Shown here piece after piece: positions 17,936 through 26,660 of a stretch of 64,000 nt of DNA. Below the pieces are notes generated by a model, which saw nothing but the letters and a program-made list of their open reading frames with translations, did no database searches and had not been told where the DNA came from. Both the position numbers and the translations under genes were made by a program. Each line of letters begins with the position of its first letter. Within the stretch, counting starts at the first letter, position 1. The stretch lies in the NCBI RefSeq assembly GCF_000263855.1, contig NZ_AJWX01000024.1, positions 1 to 64,000 on the forward strand. Direction: 5' to 3'. Source of the DNA: Pseudomonas sp. M47T1 (GTDB taxonomy: Bacteria; Pseudomonadota; Gammaproteobacteria; Pseudomonadales; Pseudomonadaceae).

Positions 17936-19033
17936 TTATGTACGGTTGGCAGAGCGTCCTAGAGGAGCGTCGCTTCCCTCTGCCACAGGGTTGCGGCTTT
18001 CGGCACTTCCATCACATGACCTTGCGCGCTGGCCATTACCGAAGGCGCCATAGGGATAGCCGCCGGACTGCGGGCGGCTGACCTTCTCCAGCCTCTGCGT
18101 CGCTTCCTCGCTCAGGTGAAGATCGGCCGCGCCAAGATTGTCTTTGAGGTGTTCAAGGGTGCGTGCACCAAATATCGGGGCGGTCACCGCTGGCCGGTCG
18201 GCAAGCCAGCTAAGGGCAACCTGGGAAGGCGTCGCACCAATTTCCTCAGCAACCTCCACTACCGCTTCGATAGTCGCCCAGTTCTGATCCGACTCGGCGT
18301 ATTCAGCCGATACCCATTGATAAAGCGGCTTCTCGGAACCGGCGCGGGTGTTGGCTGCAGGAACACTGCCGCGCTCATACTTACCGGCCAGGAATCCACC
18401 GGCCAGGGGAGACCAGGGGAGCAGGCCGATACCATTGTGTAGCGCTGCCGGAACGATCTCCCATTCGATCTCACGCGACAGCAAGCTGTACTGCGGCTGC
18501 AAGGTCACTGGAAGCGTGGCGCCGAGGCGCTGAGCCGTGGAGATGAAAAGCTGCAACTGCCAACCCAGGAAATTGGAGAGCCCGATGTAATGGATCTTGC
18601 CCGCGCGAACAGCGTCATCCAGAAAGAGGATGACTTCTTCAACGGGCGTCAAGGGATCCCAGGCATGCAGTTGATAGAGGTCAATCGATTTTTTCCCAAG
18701 GTTACGTAACGACTCCTCCAGCAATCGATTCAGCCCTGGTCTGGAGAGCCCAGCGGCGTTGGCGCCAGAGTGTGTAGAGAAGCGTCCCTTGGATGCGAGC
18801 ACAACGGTATCGGTAATATCGCGCGGCCGGTTAGCAAACCAACGCCCCACTATCGCTTCGGACTGGCCGCCCATATAGACATTCGCCGTGTCGATCAAAT
18901 TGCCACCGGCTTCGACGTACGCGTCCATGATCGCAAACGCCTCCTTCTCGGAGGTTTCACCACCGAAGTACATCGTCCCGAGCGCAAATCGCGAAACGAT
19001 TGTGCCGCTGCTTCCAAGCTGTCTACGTTCCAT
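17936..19033 (-). CDS. Aldo/keto reductase with an odd extended C-terminus
   Basis: An NADPH-dependent oxidoreductase of the AKR superfamily with the tetrad visible: Asp and Tyr in LIDTANVY, Lys in VLASKGRF, and His in YQLHAWDP. The (beta/alpha)8 barrel runs to the usual SGGYPYGAFGNGQR end, but then 27 further low-complexity residues follow (to 365 in all). In another frame the DNA after that point reads QRKVM then TGA, a normal AKR ending, so a small insertion may have shifted the frame at about 17,999-18,010. Activity would probably survive. It is divergent from a LysR gene (start 19196), the likely regulator, and is followed by a NepI-like pump. Confidence 0.85.
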   Translation of the reverse strand: MERRQLGSSGTIVSRFALGTMYFGGETSEKEAFAIMDAYVEAGGNLIDTANVYMGGQSEAIVGRWFANRPRDITDTVVLASKGRFSTHSGANAAGLSRPGLNRLLEESLRNLGKKSIDLYQLHAWDPLTPVEEVILFLDDAVRAGKIHYIGLSNFLGWQLQLFISTAQRLGATLPVTLQPQYSLLSREIEWEIVPAALHNGIGLLPWSPLAGGFLAGKYERGSVPAANTRAGSEKPLYQWVSAEYAESDQNWATIEAVVEVAEEIGATPSQVALSWLADRPAVTAPIFGARTLEHLKDNLGAADLHLSEEATQRLEKVSRPQSGGYPYGAFGNGQRARSCDGSAESRNPVAEGSDAPLGRSANRT

Positions 19034-19195
19034 TTTTCAATTCCTCATGATTGGTCACAGTCAGAGACCTGTTGGGCCCACCCAGAGCGAGCACCTGCTC
19101 GCTGCCGGGCTGCAAGTAGATAACCCACTCTAAAGTCGTACCAATTGCTCGTCTATGCGCTAAAATCCGCAAAGACTTGTGAATGAGAGCCAGTA

Positions 19196-20089
19196 ATGTC
19201 CAAAGATCGAATCAGCGATGTACAGGCTTTTTTGGCCGTTGCACGTGAGCTGAGTTTTTCTCGGGCAGCGATCAAACTGGGGCTGTCACCCTCGTCGCTA
19301 AGTCATACGGTGCGAAGCCTGGAAGAGGCATTGGGTGTACGTCTGCTCACACGCACCACGCGCAGCGTTTCCCTGACAGAAGCCGGCGCGCAGCTACTCA
19401 AATCTGTGGCCCCCCGTTTGGCTGAAGTAGAGGCTGAACTTAACGCCATTGGCGAATTCGCACTCAAGCCCAAAGGCACTGTGCGTATTACGTCTACTGA
19501 CTACGCGGTCGATACGGTGATATGGCCGCGCCTTACAAATGTGCTCGCTCAATACCCCGAGCTGAAGGTCGAGATTTCCATCGATTACGGCCTCACCGAT
19601 GTGGTCGCTGAGAGATTTGACCTGGGTGTTCGACATGGCGACCAAGTTGCTCAAGACATGATCGCCGTTCGAATTGGGCCCGACCGCCGGATGGTGATAG
19701 TGGGTGCTCCATCGTACTTCGAGCGTGCTTCTCGGCCGGTAGATCCTTCGGACTTGCTGAGTCATAACTGCCTCGCATTGAGGTTTGCCAGCGGCGGGCT
19801 ATACGCGTGGGAGCTGAAGAAAGGCACTCATGAAACCCAAGTGCGCGCTGAAGGACAGTTCATCTGTAACGGCAGCTCCCAACTTTTGAACGCAGCTCTT
19901 TCAGGCTTTGGCCTCGCCTTCGTTCCAGAGGATCTAACGACCGATTACGTTGCCGACGGTCGCTTGGAATACGTCATGGAGGACTGGTTTCCCACCTTCG
20001 CCGGCCTGCATGTTTATTACGCAAGCCGTAAGCAGATGTCCCGTGGCGTAGAAGTCGTTATTGATGCGCTGCGCTATCGCGACCGATAG
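19196..20089 (+). CDS. LysR-family transcriptional regulator
   Basis: This 297-residue protein has an N-terminal winged helix-turn-helix (FSRAAIKLGLSPSSLSHTVRSLEEALGVRLL, residues about 17-47, read as separate helices) and a C-terminal periplasmic-binding-protein-like effector domain (ISIDYGLTDVVAERFDLGVRHG region). It belongs to the CrgA-like branch that often controls an adjacent oxidoreductase. The 160-base gap to the divergent aldo-keto reductase gene should carry its binding sites. The effector is unknown. Confidence 0.9.
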   Translation: MSKDRISDVQAFLAVARELSFSRAAIKLGLSPSSLSHTVRSLEEALGVRLLTRTTRSVSLTEAGAQLLKSVAPRLAEVEAELNAIGEFALKPKGTVRITSTDYAVDTVIWPRLTNVLAQYPELKVEISIDYGLTDVVAERFDLGVRHGDQVAQDMIAVRIGPDRRMVIVGAPSYFERASRPVDPSDLLSHNCLALRFASGGLYAWELKKGTHETQVRAEGQFICNGSSQLLNAALSGFGLAFVPEDLTTDYVADGRLEYVMEDWFPTFAGLHVYYASRKQMSRGVEVVIDALRYRDR

Positions 20090-20092
20090 TGA

Positions 20093-20407
20093 TCAACGCA
20101 TGATGAAACCGCCATCCACGGAGATGGATTGCCCAGTCACATAGCTGGAAGTGCTGCTACTCAACCAAAGAACAGCATCGGCAATTTCTTCAGGCTTGCC
20201 ATGGCGGCCCATGGGTATGGACTTAACCATTCCCTCCATTGCCCCGCCCTGCCCCGCAGCCACCATGCTGTCAACCATGGGCATCCAGATCAGCCCTGGG
20301 CATACCGCGTTGACGCGGATGTTGCGGGCGGCATATTCAAGCGCGGCGCTCTTGGTAAGGCCGATCACACCGTGCTTGGCAGCGTGATAGTCGGCGCGTT
20401 CTGCGCC
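20093..20407 (-). pseudogene. 3' fragment of a short-chain dehydrogenase gene
   Basis: Only the last third of an SDR remains. On the minus strand the frame reads AERADYHAAKHGVIGLTKSA (containing the catalytic YxxxK), then IRVNAVCPGLIW, GRHGKPEEIADAVLWLSS and ends SVDGGF. It matches the C-terminal part of the intact SDR at 30672-31436 nearly residue for residue. Similarity stops abruptly at about 20,407-20,411, where the sequence becomes the tail of a citrate transporter on the opposite strand. The nucleotide-binding half is absent, so the fragment cannot be an active dehydrogenase. It marks a deletion or recombination junction. Confidence 0.8.
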
Positions 20408-20947
20408 ATCAGCTTCCTGCTTGGGTTCGTCATCGCCTTGGTGATGAACTATCCGCGCCTTAACCTACAGAAAGAACGAATGCTCGCTCATGCAGGTAAC
20501 GCGATGGTGATGGTTCTGCTGGTATTCGCAGCTGGCGTGTTTGCGCGCATTTTTTCAGGCACCAAGATGGTCGATGCAAGTGCACAACTATTAGTCAATA
20601 CGATCCCTCCATCATGGGGCCATCTCTTCCCGCTGGTCGTTGCCATCACGAGCATGCCGCTGACATTCTTGCTCTCGAATGACGCGTATTACTTCGGCCT
20701 AGTGCCTATTCTGGCTAACGCGGCAGCGGCGTACGGCATAAGCCCAATCGAAATCGCCCGGGCGTCTGTTCTCGGCCAACCCGTTCACCAAATCAGCCCG
20801 CTGGTAGCGTCTACGTTGCTGTTGGTAGGGATGATTGACCGAGACCTGGGAGACTTTCAGAAAACCACCATCAAATGGGCAGTGTTGCTTTCGCTCCTGA
20901 TGACCGGAGTTTCATTGCTGACCGGAGCCATTACACTTTTTACGTGA
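20408..20947 (+). pseudogene. 3' fragment of a CitMHS-type citrate transporter gene
   Basis: From about 20,408 the plus strand encodes the C-terminal 180 residues of a CitMHS (citrate-metal:H+ symporter) protein: FVIALVMNYPRL, HAGNAMVMVLLVFAAGVFARI, SGTKMVD, LLSNDAYYFGLVPILA, GQPVHQISPLVAST and a final WAVLLSLLMTGVSLLTGA membrane segment. The N-terminal half is missing. The frame happens to stay open leftwards through the antisense of the SDR fragment, which produces an artificial 272-codon reading frame from 20129. No start or ribosome site is present, so this is a relic. Confidence 0.8.
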
Positions 20948-21794
20948 GTTGAATACAGTGCCTGTCGTGCCATATGCAAGTGACTAGTCAGTGAGAATGC
21001 AAACGGATGTTCACATGAACGCAATTTTCTAAGCAGCCGAGCTCGGTAATGGGATTGCTGGAAAACTGTCTCATCTGGCGAATGAAGAACTGCCCAACGC
21101 GATGAGGTGCTTGCGAGTAGGTGATCACTACCTGCCCGCAGGCTTCAACTCGTCAGTGCAGACAATGGGGCCTCTAGATCAATCTCGACATCTTGCACAA
21201 GCTCTGGAAAACGCTGAACCAGCCCAACATCTGAGGGTTCCAGCCAGTGCGGATTGGCTTCGATACCCACCAAGATCGATCCAAGTTATCTGGGGAAGTC
21301 GCGGTCGAAAAGGTGTCAAGCGAGAGTCTTGGCAAACGACCGCTTCTTTTAATACGCGTCGCAAAGGCTGCGCCCACCGAGGCGCGAGGGCTAACACTCC
21401 AAGGATTCACGACAGCCTGCTTATCGCGGAGTGCCCGTAGAGGGAAAACGCACAAAAAGTAACGGAATTCTTAGGCCACGGCTGCGCCTGCTCACATGGG
21501 GCTCAGCCGGGGCGCCAAGATAGCCGTTAAGACGTCACTGCCTGCCACAAACATCTCCCCTTTTCCATAAGCAGAGCCTTGATTGGGCCGGATTGCAACC
21601 AAACTGCTTGTACCAGGGGCGGCAGACAGTATGCCGGGCGCTGTGTGATCGAATCGGCAGCAGTCTAAGCACCGGCTGCACTGGGTACAATGTACATTAC
21701 GGAGGGGCAATAGTGCTGGCGTCTCGACGTCCAGCGTACTCAAGGAATCCGAGGATAGCCCTCTTAGTTTCAGAGGGCTTTTGGTAAAAGCGTA
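20948..21794. other. Gene-poor stretch with possible degenerate coding remnants
   Basis: No intact gene is supported over about 850 bases. On the minus strand between about 21,150 and 21,455 successive frames read protein-like: one has GRLPRLSLDTFSTA, another IEANPHWLEPSDVGLVQRF followed by FPELVQDVEIDLEAPL and a stop near 21,149, separated by a TAA. This looks like a decayed gene, family not recognised. A frame at 21492-21743 (minus) with VHCTQCSRCLDCC is also unexplained. A terminator hairpin closes the region at 21757-21782. Confidence 0.4.
21757..21782 (+). terminator. Rho-independent terminator, plus orientation
   Basis: AGCCCTCT and AGAGGGCT form a perfect 8-bp stem around TAGTTTC and are followed by TTTT counting the last stem base. 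The T tract is on the plus strand only. No intact plus-strand gene precedes it, so it probably belongs to a lost gene of this decayed stretch, though it could also slow minus-strand transcripts of the SDR operon that ends at 21795. Confidence 0.6.
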
Positions 21795-22598
21795 CTAGCG
21801 GGCGGTGAACGCCCCGTCGACGGTCAGATTCGAACCAGTCATCCATTCCGCATCGTCTGATGCAAGGAAGCAGACTGCTTTTGCCACATCTTCAGGGGTG
21901 CCCATGCGCGGCCATGGGGTCAAAGCCTCTAGAGAGGATTTCGTTTCTTTATTCTCCAAAAACGGACGAACCATTGCGGTCGCGAGAAAGCCTGGGCAGA
22001 CGGCATTGACGTTGATCAGTTCAGGCGCAAAGTCGACGGCCAACTGCCGAGTCAGGTTGACCACCGCTCCTTTCGAAGCACAGTAAGATGGCTCCAACGC
22101 CAGTCCTACTAGTCCACCAATTGAGGCAATGTTGATGATCCGCCCACGTCCCGCACCTGCAAGCGGCGACTGAGTAACCATCTGTTTGATGGCATATTTG
22201 CTGCCTAGCCAGACGCCTTTGGCGTTGACATTCATGGTGAAGTCGTATTGATCTTCAGTTTCATCGAGGATGCTGTGCAAACCGGTAAACACACCAGCGT
22301 TGTTGACCATGATGTCGACTCGACCATAGAGCTCTACGCATGCAGCAACAAGAGCTTCAACATCGCTCGATTTGGAAGCGTCAGCCTGTTTGTACTCTGC
22401 GCGGCCACCCGACTGGATGATCGCTTCGTGGGTCGGGATGTCGATATCTTTTTCGTAACCTCCCGCGAGAGCGGTTGGCTGGAGGTCTGAACACAGAACA
22501 GCTGCGCCACGATCAGCCAATGCCAAGGCAATAGCGCGACCGTTACCGGAACTCGCCCCGGTGACAATGGCAATGCGGTTTTCAAGGTTTTTGCTCAT
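21795..22598 (-). CDS. Short-chain dehydrogenase/reductase
   Basis: A classical SDR of 267 residues: the cofactor motif TGASSGNGRAIA near residue 14, NNAG near 96, the catalytic Ser in NIASIGG and Tyr-x-x-x-Lys in YCASK, and a PG motif in NAVCPGF. The acidic residue after strand 2 (CSDLQP) suggests NAD(H). It is the last gene of a minus-strand cluster with another SDR (48 bases upstream), a SnoaL-like protein and a Dke1-like dioxygenase. It may reduce or oxidise a keto or hydroxy group of the diketone substrate family; the substrate is not known. Confidence 0.88.
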   Translation of the reverse strand: MSKNLENRIAIVTGASSGNGRAIALALADRGAAVLCSDLQPTALAGGYEKDIDIPTHEAIIQSGGRAEYKQADASKSSDVEALVAACVELYGRVDIMVNNAGVFTGLHSILDETEDQYDFTMNVNAKGVWLGSKYAIKQMVTQSPLAGAGRGRIINIASIGGLVGLALEPSYCASKGAVVNLTRQLAVDFAPELINVNAVCPGFLATAMVRPFLENKETKSSLEALTPWPRMGTPEDVAKAVCFLASDDAEWMTGSNLTVDGAFTAR

Positions 22599-22645
22599 GT
22601 TCGTACTCCCTAGATTTATTTTTGTTAATGGGTTTTGCGTAAACG

Positions 22646-23446
22646 TTAAACCGAATAGCGACAGAGCGTTTCGCCACCGTCCAGACGAACGAGAACACCA
22701 TGCATGTAGCTGGATTCGTCAGAGGCAAGAAAGACGGCAAGGTTGGTTACGTCAGAAACTTCACCCCAGCGTTTGAGGGGAATACTCTCAACAAAGAACT
22801 CGTCAAAGTTTTTGTCGTCAAAAAGCTCTCGGGTCAGTGCAGTTTTTGCATAGGTTGGGCAAATGCCGTTTACCCGAATACCTTCATGGCCATATTCAAT
22901 GGCAAGGCAGCGTGTGAGGTTGGCCTGAGCGCCCTTTGAAATGTTGTAGACAGATTGCTTCGGATGCCCTTGAAGGCCAGCAGTGGATACAAGGTTGATG
23001 ATGTTCCCGCCACGGCCTTGCTGAAGAAACGTCTTGATGGCCTCTTGGCAACCAAACCAGGTGCCCTTCACGTTAACCTGCCAACAGGCCTCCAGATCGT
23101 CCTCGCTGAACTCGTGTGCCAGCTTTCCGCCGCGATAAATGCCAGCGTTGTTGACCATGATGTCGAGCTGACCGTAGCGCCCTATGGTTTTCTCCATCAA
23201 GTTTTTCAAGTCTTCCTGCTTGGTGACGTCGCATTTAACGAAGTGGGCATCACCACCTGCCTTCTGAATTTCGGCCACCGTGGAGAGTTCAGCATGGGCT
23301 TCAAAACCGCCTTGCGATGGCGCCTCCTGCAGATCGGCGACGATTACCTTGACACCTTCATTTGCAAACGCAGTTGCGATTCCGCGACCAAAGCCAGACG
23401 CTGCACCCGTGACGATTGCAACTTTGCCATCCAAATTTTTACTCAT
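22646..23446 (-). CDS. Short-chain dehydrogenase/reductase
   Basis: A second classical SDR, 266 residues, starting MSKNLDGKVAIVTG like its neighbour. It has TGAASGFGRGIA, VADLQE (Asp at the end of strand 2, so probably NAD(H)-preferring), NNAG, the Ser in LVSTAGL and YNISK as the active-site Tyr/Lys pair. It lies 55 bases after the SnoaL-like gene and 48 before the next SDR. The two SDRs are clearly related to each other but differ enough to have separate substrates. Confidence 0.88.
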   Translation of the reverse strand: MSKNLDGKVAIVTGAASGFGRGIATAFANEGVKVIVADLQEAPSQGGFEAHAELSTVAEIQKAGGDAHFVKCDVTKQEDLKNLMEKTIGRYGQLDIMVNNAGIYRGGKLAHEFSEDDLEACWQVNVKGTWFGCQEAIKTFLQQGRGGNIINLVSTAGLQGHPKQSVYNISKGAQANLTRCLAIEYGHEGIRVNGICPTYAKTALTRELFDDKNFDEFFVESIPLKRWGEVSDVTNLAVFLASDESSYMHGVLVRLDGGETLCRYSV

Positions 23447-23501
23447 GATGACCTCACGAAATATTTAGGGTCGTCTTTTCCGAGTGATCGAAATGGACGT
23501 G

Positions 23502-23861
23502 TTACTGAAATGGCGTAAACGTCTGGATAGCGATTCGAGCGCCCCTAATCACCAATGTGTCCGTTGCCATCGGGATGAAAGGCGCCGCAGACCAAGTCAG
23601 ATACGCGACTTCATCTTTTACGGCTTGGCTTTCCACTTGGAAGGCAGCCCAAAACTCAGGGGTCGTGCTCGCCAAAAACGCCTCGAAGAAAGCTCGAATT
23701 TGATTCAGCCCTGCATGGGTCGCCGTAGGGGTGATGATTACCGAGCCATCGGTGTAGTCCTTAAGAAGCTCATCAATTCCCAGTGCAAAAGCGCCAAGGT
23801 GATGTCGAAAGACTTGCTCTGTGATGGAGGTGGATTCGCTTGTGGCAGCAGAGTTACTCAT
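23502..23861 (-). CDS. SnoaL/NTF2-like fold protein (ketosteroid isomerase superfamily)
   Basis: This 119-residue protein has the cone-shaped alpha+beta SnoaL layout: an N-terminal helix HHLGAFALGIDELLKDY, then TDGSVIITP, GLNQIRAFFEAFLAS and a C-terminal sheet (AYLTWSA, IRGARIAIQTFTPF). Members include polyketide cyclases, isomerases and small hydratases. A TTG at 23891 would add 10 residues, but ATG 23861 starts at the usual family position. In this cluster it could isomerise or hydrate a diketone-derived intermediate; no activity can be assigned from sequence. Confidence 0.75.
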   Translation of the reverse strand: MSNSAATSESTSITEQVFRHHLGAFALGIDELLKDYTDGSVIITPTATHAGLNQIRAFFEAFLASTTPEFWAAFQVESQAVKDEVAYLTWSAAPFIPMATDTLVIRGARIAIQTFTPFQ

Positions 23862-23945
23862 GGTTTCACCCAGGAAAGTTACGAGCTTCAAAAGACGGCC
23901 CGCCTCGGAAGGCTCTTCGGCGGGCGGCTATCGGATCAGATGGCG

Positions 23946-24410
23946 TCAGGCTGAAAGTTTCAGCTCTTGCTGATTCAGGAACGCTTCCCATGCGCCTTGG
24001 GCTTCATCCCAACCGATATTGACTGCAACGCTGCCGTCCGCATTGGTAAATGCCAATGGGCCTAAAAAGGTCATGTAGAAGGCACTCGGAATCGGGAACT
24101 CCGTTTTGCCGTGGAACGCACCGGAAGACTCGTAACCGTAGCCAGGAGCGATTGCGGTGTCACCACCTTCATCGCGACCACCACGAACATCCATACGGCC
24201 TTTGTAGAGGAAATATTCGCCGGGGCCGGTATGAAAGTGAGCGTTGAATGAGGAACCCGCTGGGCATTCAAAGACAGCTGTCCAAGAACCCATATCTGGA
24301 GAGACGTGCAGAAGGCGCCACGTGATACCACCCGCAGAGAGCGCTTCCGGGAACGGGGCCCAAGGCGCATCATCCATCTGTACGTATTCTTCTTGAGACT
24401 TCTGTTTCAT
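23946..24410 (-). CDS. dke1: Acetylacetone dioxygenase (Dke1)-like cupin
   Basis: This 154-residue single-cupin protein matches acetylacetone-cleaving enzyme Dke1 of Acinetobacter johnsonii, which splits 2,4-pentanedione with O2 into acetate and methylglyoxal. As I recall the Dke1 literature, Fe(II) is held by H62, H64 and H104; here H58, H60 and H100 keep the exact spacing (AHFHTGPGEYF and GAFHGKT). Second-shell residues also match at a constant offset of four: E7, Y66, R76, E94, T103, as do the hydrophobic F55, F111 and F115. No signal peptide. Downstream on the same strand are a SnoaL-like protein and two SDRs; upstream are an AraC regulator and both glyoxalases, which would consume the methylglyoxal. 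Function is inferred but the residue match is strong. Confidence 0.82.
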   Translation of the reverse strand: MKQKSQEEYVQMDDAPWAPFPEALSAGGITWRLLHVSPDMGSWTAVFECPAGSSFNAHFHTGPGEYFLYKGRMDVRGGRDEGGDTAIAPGYGYESSGAFHGKTEFPIPSAFYMTFLGPLAFTNADGSVAVNIGWDEAQGAWEAFLNQQELKLSA

Positions 24411-24737
24411 GAGTACATACCTCTAATTGTTTTTATGTCGTAACTACTCAGGCTGCTACCTTGCATTAGGCGTTCTGCTAACCCTTCAGGCTTCGGACTG
24501 ACAATTCAAACAATAAAGAGAGACCGGGGCGACGGCTTGCTCCAGAGCGCACCGATTACATACTCGCAGTGCATCTGGGTGCAACCGCAGACACAGTGGG
24601 ATTGCCACCGCTACCAGGACAATGGATTTGGTTTGGAAAGCTGGGAGCAGGAAATGAAGGGAAATGTGCTCAGGGCGCGTCGAGAAGACGCGTCCTGAAA
24701 CATCGTTCAGCAAGCAGCGGGAGATGCCCTTGTTGCG

Positions 24738-25700
24738 TTACTTCAAAGTCACCGAATTGGATTCGTGACGGAATTCATGAGGAGTGATTCCGAACTCGGT
24801 TTTGAACCGACGGCTGAAATGCGTGGAGTGTTGAAACCCCCACGAAAGCGCGATATCAGTGATCGTTCTCTGCGCCATGCTGGGATTAGACAGCTCGCGC
24901 TGACATCTCAGTAGTCGCTGGTGAATAACGTACTGAAGCGCCGTTTGGCCTGCGGCCTCAAACAGCGAGTGCAGGTGCCGTAGAGAGATGCGATGTGCAG
25001 CGGCAATGTAGCCCGGTGAAAGCTCAGGGATACTCAGGTTTTCATCAATGAATCGCTTGATCCGCTCCAGCATCTGCTGTTTTTGGCACTCTCCCGCTCC
25101 TCGCACAACACCCAGCGAACTGACTAATGTACCAATCATCGCCTCAGTCAAGGCCTCGCTGTTATTAAGGTTTCCGGAAAAGAACTCTGGCTCCATCGTC
25201 TGGATCAGTGAGTTAAGCATGGTCGCTGTAGTCGATCCTCGGGAGTATTTACTCTCTATCGAATGCCAAGAGCCCGGCAGCCAACTACGAAGCCTTGAAA
25301 GCGGCATCAACACAGAGATTTTTTGAAGCCTTTCTGTCACCTCGAACGACATGGGCCGGGTAGTGTTCCAAACCAAAAGGTCACCCGGCCCCAAAGCGTA
25401 GCTATTTGAGTCGATAGTGAATCGCTCCTGTCCGGAAAGAACTAGCTGCAAGGCAAGTGTCTCCTGGTCATCAGCAGCGATTTCTCTCCCGTGCCGAGTT
25501 GCTCCGCAGGGATCACATACGCACCGCACCACCTCAAAATTACCGAGCGTGTGATGAGAGACCTCGGCCGAAAAATCGGCAGACGTGGGAATGTCAGGCT
25601 TCCACAGGCCGAAGACAGTTTTAAGCTTCTCATTCCATTCATCGTAGTGAATGGCGTCGCGATCAGTAGCAAGGTCTGGCACATCAGGCAGGTGAGTCAT
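24738..25700 (-). CDS. AraC-family transcriptional regulator
   Basis: This 320-residue protein has an N-terminal AraC-binding-like cupin sensor (ALQLVLSGQERF...GPGDLLVWNTTRPM) and a C-terminal double helix-turn-helix from about residue 215 (ISLRHLHSLFEAAG; then AQRTITDIALSWGFQHSTHFSRRFK). It sits inside the minus-strand cluster between the glyoxalase II-like gene and the Dke1-like cupin, with a 327-base gap before the latter in which its operator probably lies. It is the obvious candidate activator of the diketone genes. ATG 25700. Confidence 0.88.
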   Translation of the reverse strand: MTHLPDVPDLATDRDAIHYDEWNEKLKTVFGLWKPDIPTSADFSAEVSHHTLGNFEVVRCVCDPCGATRHGREIAADDQETLALQLVLSGQERFTIDSNSYALGPGDLLVWNTTRPMSFEVTERLQKISVLMPLSRLRSWLPGSWHSIESKYSRGSTTATMLNSLIQTMEPEFFSGNLNNSEALTEAMIGTLVSSLGVVRGAGECQKQQMLERIKRFIDENLSIPELSPGYIAAAHRISLRHLHSLFEAAGQTALQYVIHQRLLRCQRELSNPSMAQRTITDIALSWGFQHSTHFSRRFKTEFGITPHEFRHESNSVTLK

Positions 25701-25803
25701 TTACAGACTCCTCTTATTTTATTGTTAGGAGATCGTCATACCATAGGCTGTGTACCAAAACGCCACAACGGGAAAGCGGGCTTAAAAATGCTCTCTTTTA
25801 TAA

Positions 25804-26598
25804 CTACCAGTTATCTCTGAGCTCTCCTAATCGTGCAAAAACCTGACTTGGTCGAGGGGAGTGCCCGGCGAAACGAGGGCGCATTTTCTCCAGAATCTTG
25901 GCCTCACCCAGCCGCAGAAATGGGTTGTAGGCGCGCTCATCGCCAAGCGTCATAACAGGAACAGTACCAGCCTGGAGGTGGCAGATCTGCTCCTTTAACC
26001 GTTGCGCGAGAAGGTTCGACGGATCGCACTCCAAAGCAAAGTTCAGGTTGTTCAGCAGATAATCGTGACCGGGGTAAAGCAGCGTATTGTCGGCTAACGG
26101 CCCTATCACGCTTACAAATGTGTGGTAGAGGTCGTCCACGTTGCCACCGTTTCGACAGTTCCCGGCAGATGCGTTGAACAGAGTATCGCCGGAGAAAAAA
26201 CACGCCGCCTCTTTATCTGTTGGTGGCAGCAAGAGGAAACACACATGGGCGGCTGTATGCCCTGGAGTGAAAAATACCTTAAGCCGAATATCACCCAGCT
26301 CAATGATCTCGTTAGCCACTAAACCTTTTGCTACATTTGGGATGACGGATGCGATTCCCCGGTGAGCCCAGATTTCGGCGCCCGTCACTTGTTGTACAAA
26401 AGGGTTACCCTCAATGTGGTCATAGTGTTCGTGGGTATTAAGGATGAGCTTGATCTGCCATCCCATCTCGACCGCAATTTGCAGCACTGCGCGATGGTCA
26501 AACGGGTCTATCACAATGGCCTGCCCTGTCCTATCACACCCAACGACGTAGTTGAAATTTCTTAAATCGTTACCAACATAATGTCGGATGACCTTCAT
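25804..26598 (-). CDS. gloB: Glyoxalase II-like metallo-beta-lactamase-fold hydrolase
   Basis: The protein (264 residues) has the binuclear-metal motif T55-H-E-H-Y-D-H61, then PGHTAAH, the bridging Asp in FSGDTLFNASAGNC, and PGHDY, all diagnostic of hydroxyacylglutathione hydrolase. The C-terminal helical part with DERAYNPFLR matches the glutathione-binding region of GloB. The reaction is S-lactoylglutathione + H2O to D-lactate + glutathione. It lies 62 bases after the glyoxalase I gene, giving a complete methylglyoxal-to-lactate pair. This is likely a second, pathway-dedicated copy rather than the housekeeping gloB. Confidence 0.85.
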   Translation of the reverse strand: MKVIRHYVGNDLRNFNYVVGCDRTGQAIVIDPFDHRAVLQIAVEMGWQIKLILNTHEHYDHIEGNPFVQQVTGAEIWAHRGIASVIPNVAKGLVANEIIELGDIRLKVFFTPGHTAAHVCFLLLPPTDKEAACFFSGDTLFNASAGNCRNGGNVDDLYHTFVSVIGPLADNTLLYPGHDYLLNNLNFALECDPSNLLAQRLKEQICHLQAGTVPVMTLGDERAYNPFLRLGEAKILEKMRPRFAGHSPRPSQVFARLGELRDNW

Positions 26599-26660
26599 TC
26601 ACATCACCGTGAGCAGATTTGGAAATAGAGGCCCAGCTCCAGGTCACGGCCTTGTGTGAT

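Noticed and set aside
20129-20947. A 272-codon plus-strand gene
   Set aside because: The first third is antisense SDR sequence and the rest is the tail of a citrate transporter; it is an artificial fusion across a rearrangement junction.
21174-21455. 93-codon minus-strand gene
   Set aside because: No ribosome site and mixed frames; it is treated as part of a decayed region.
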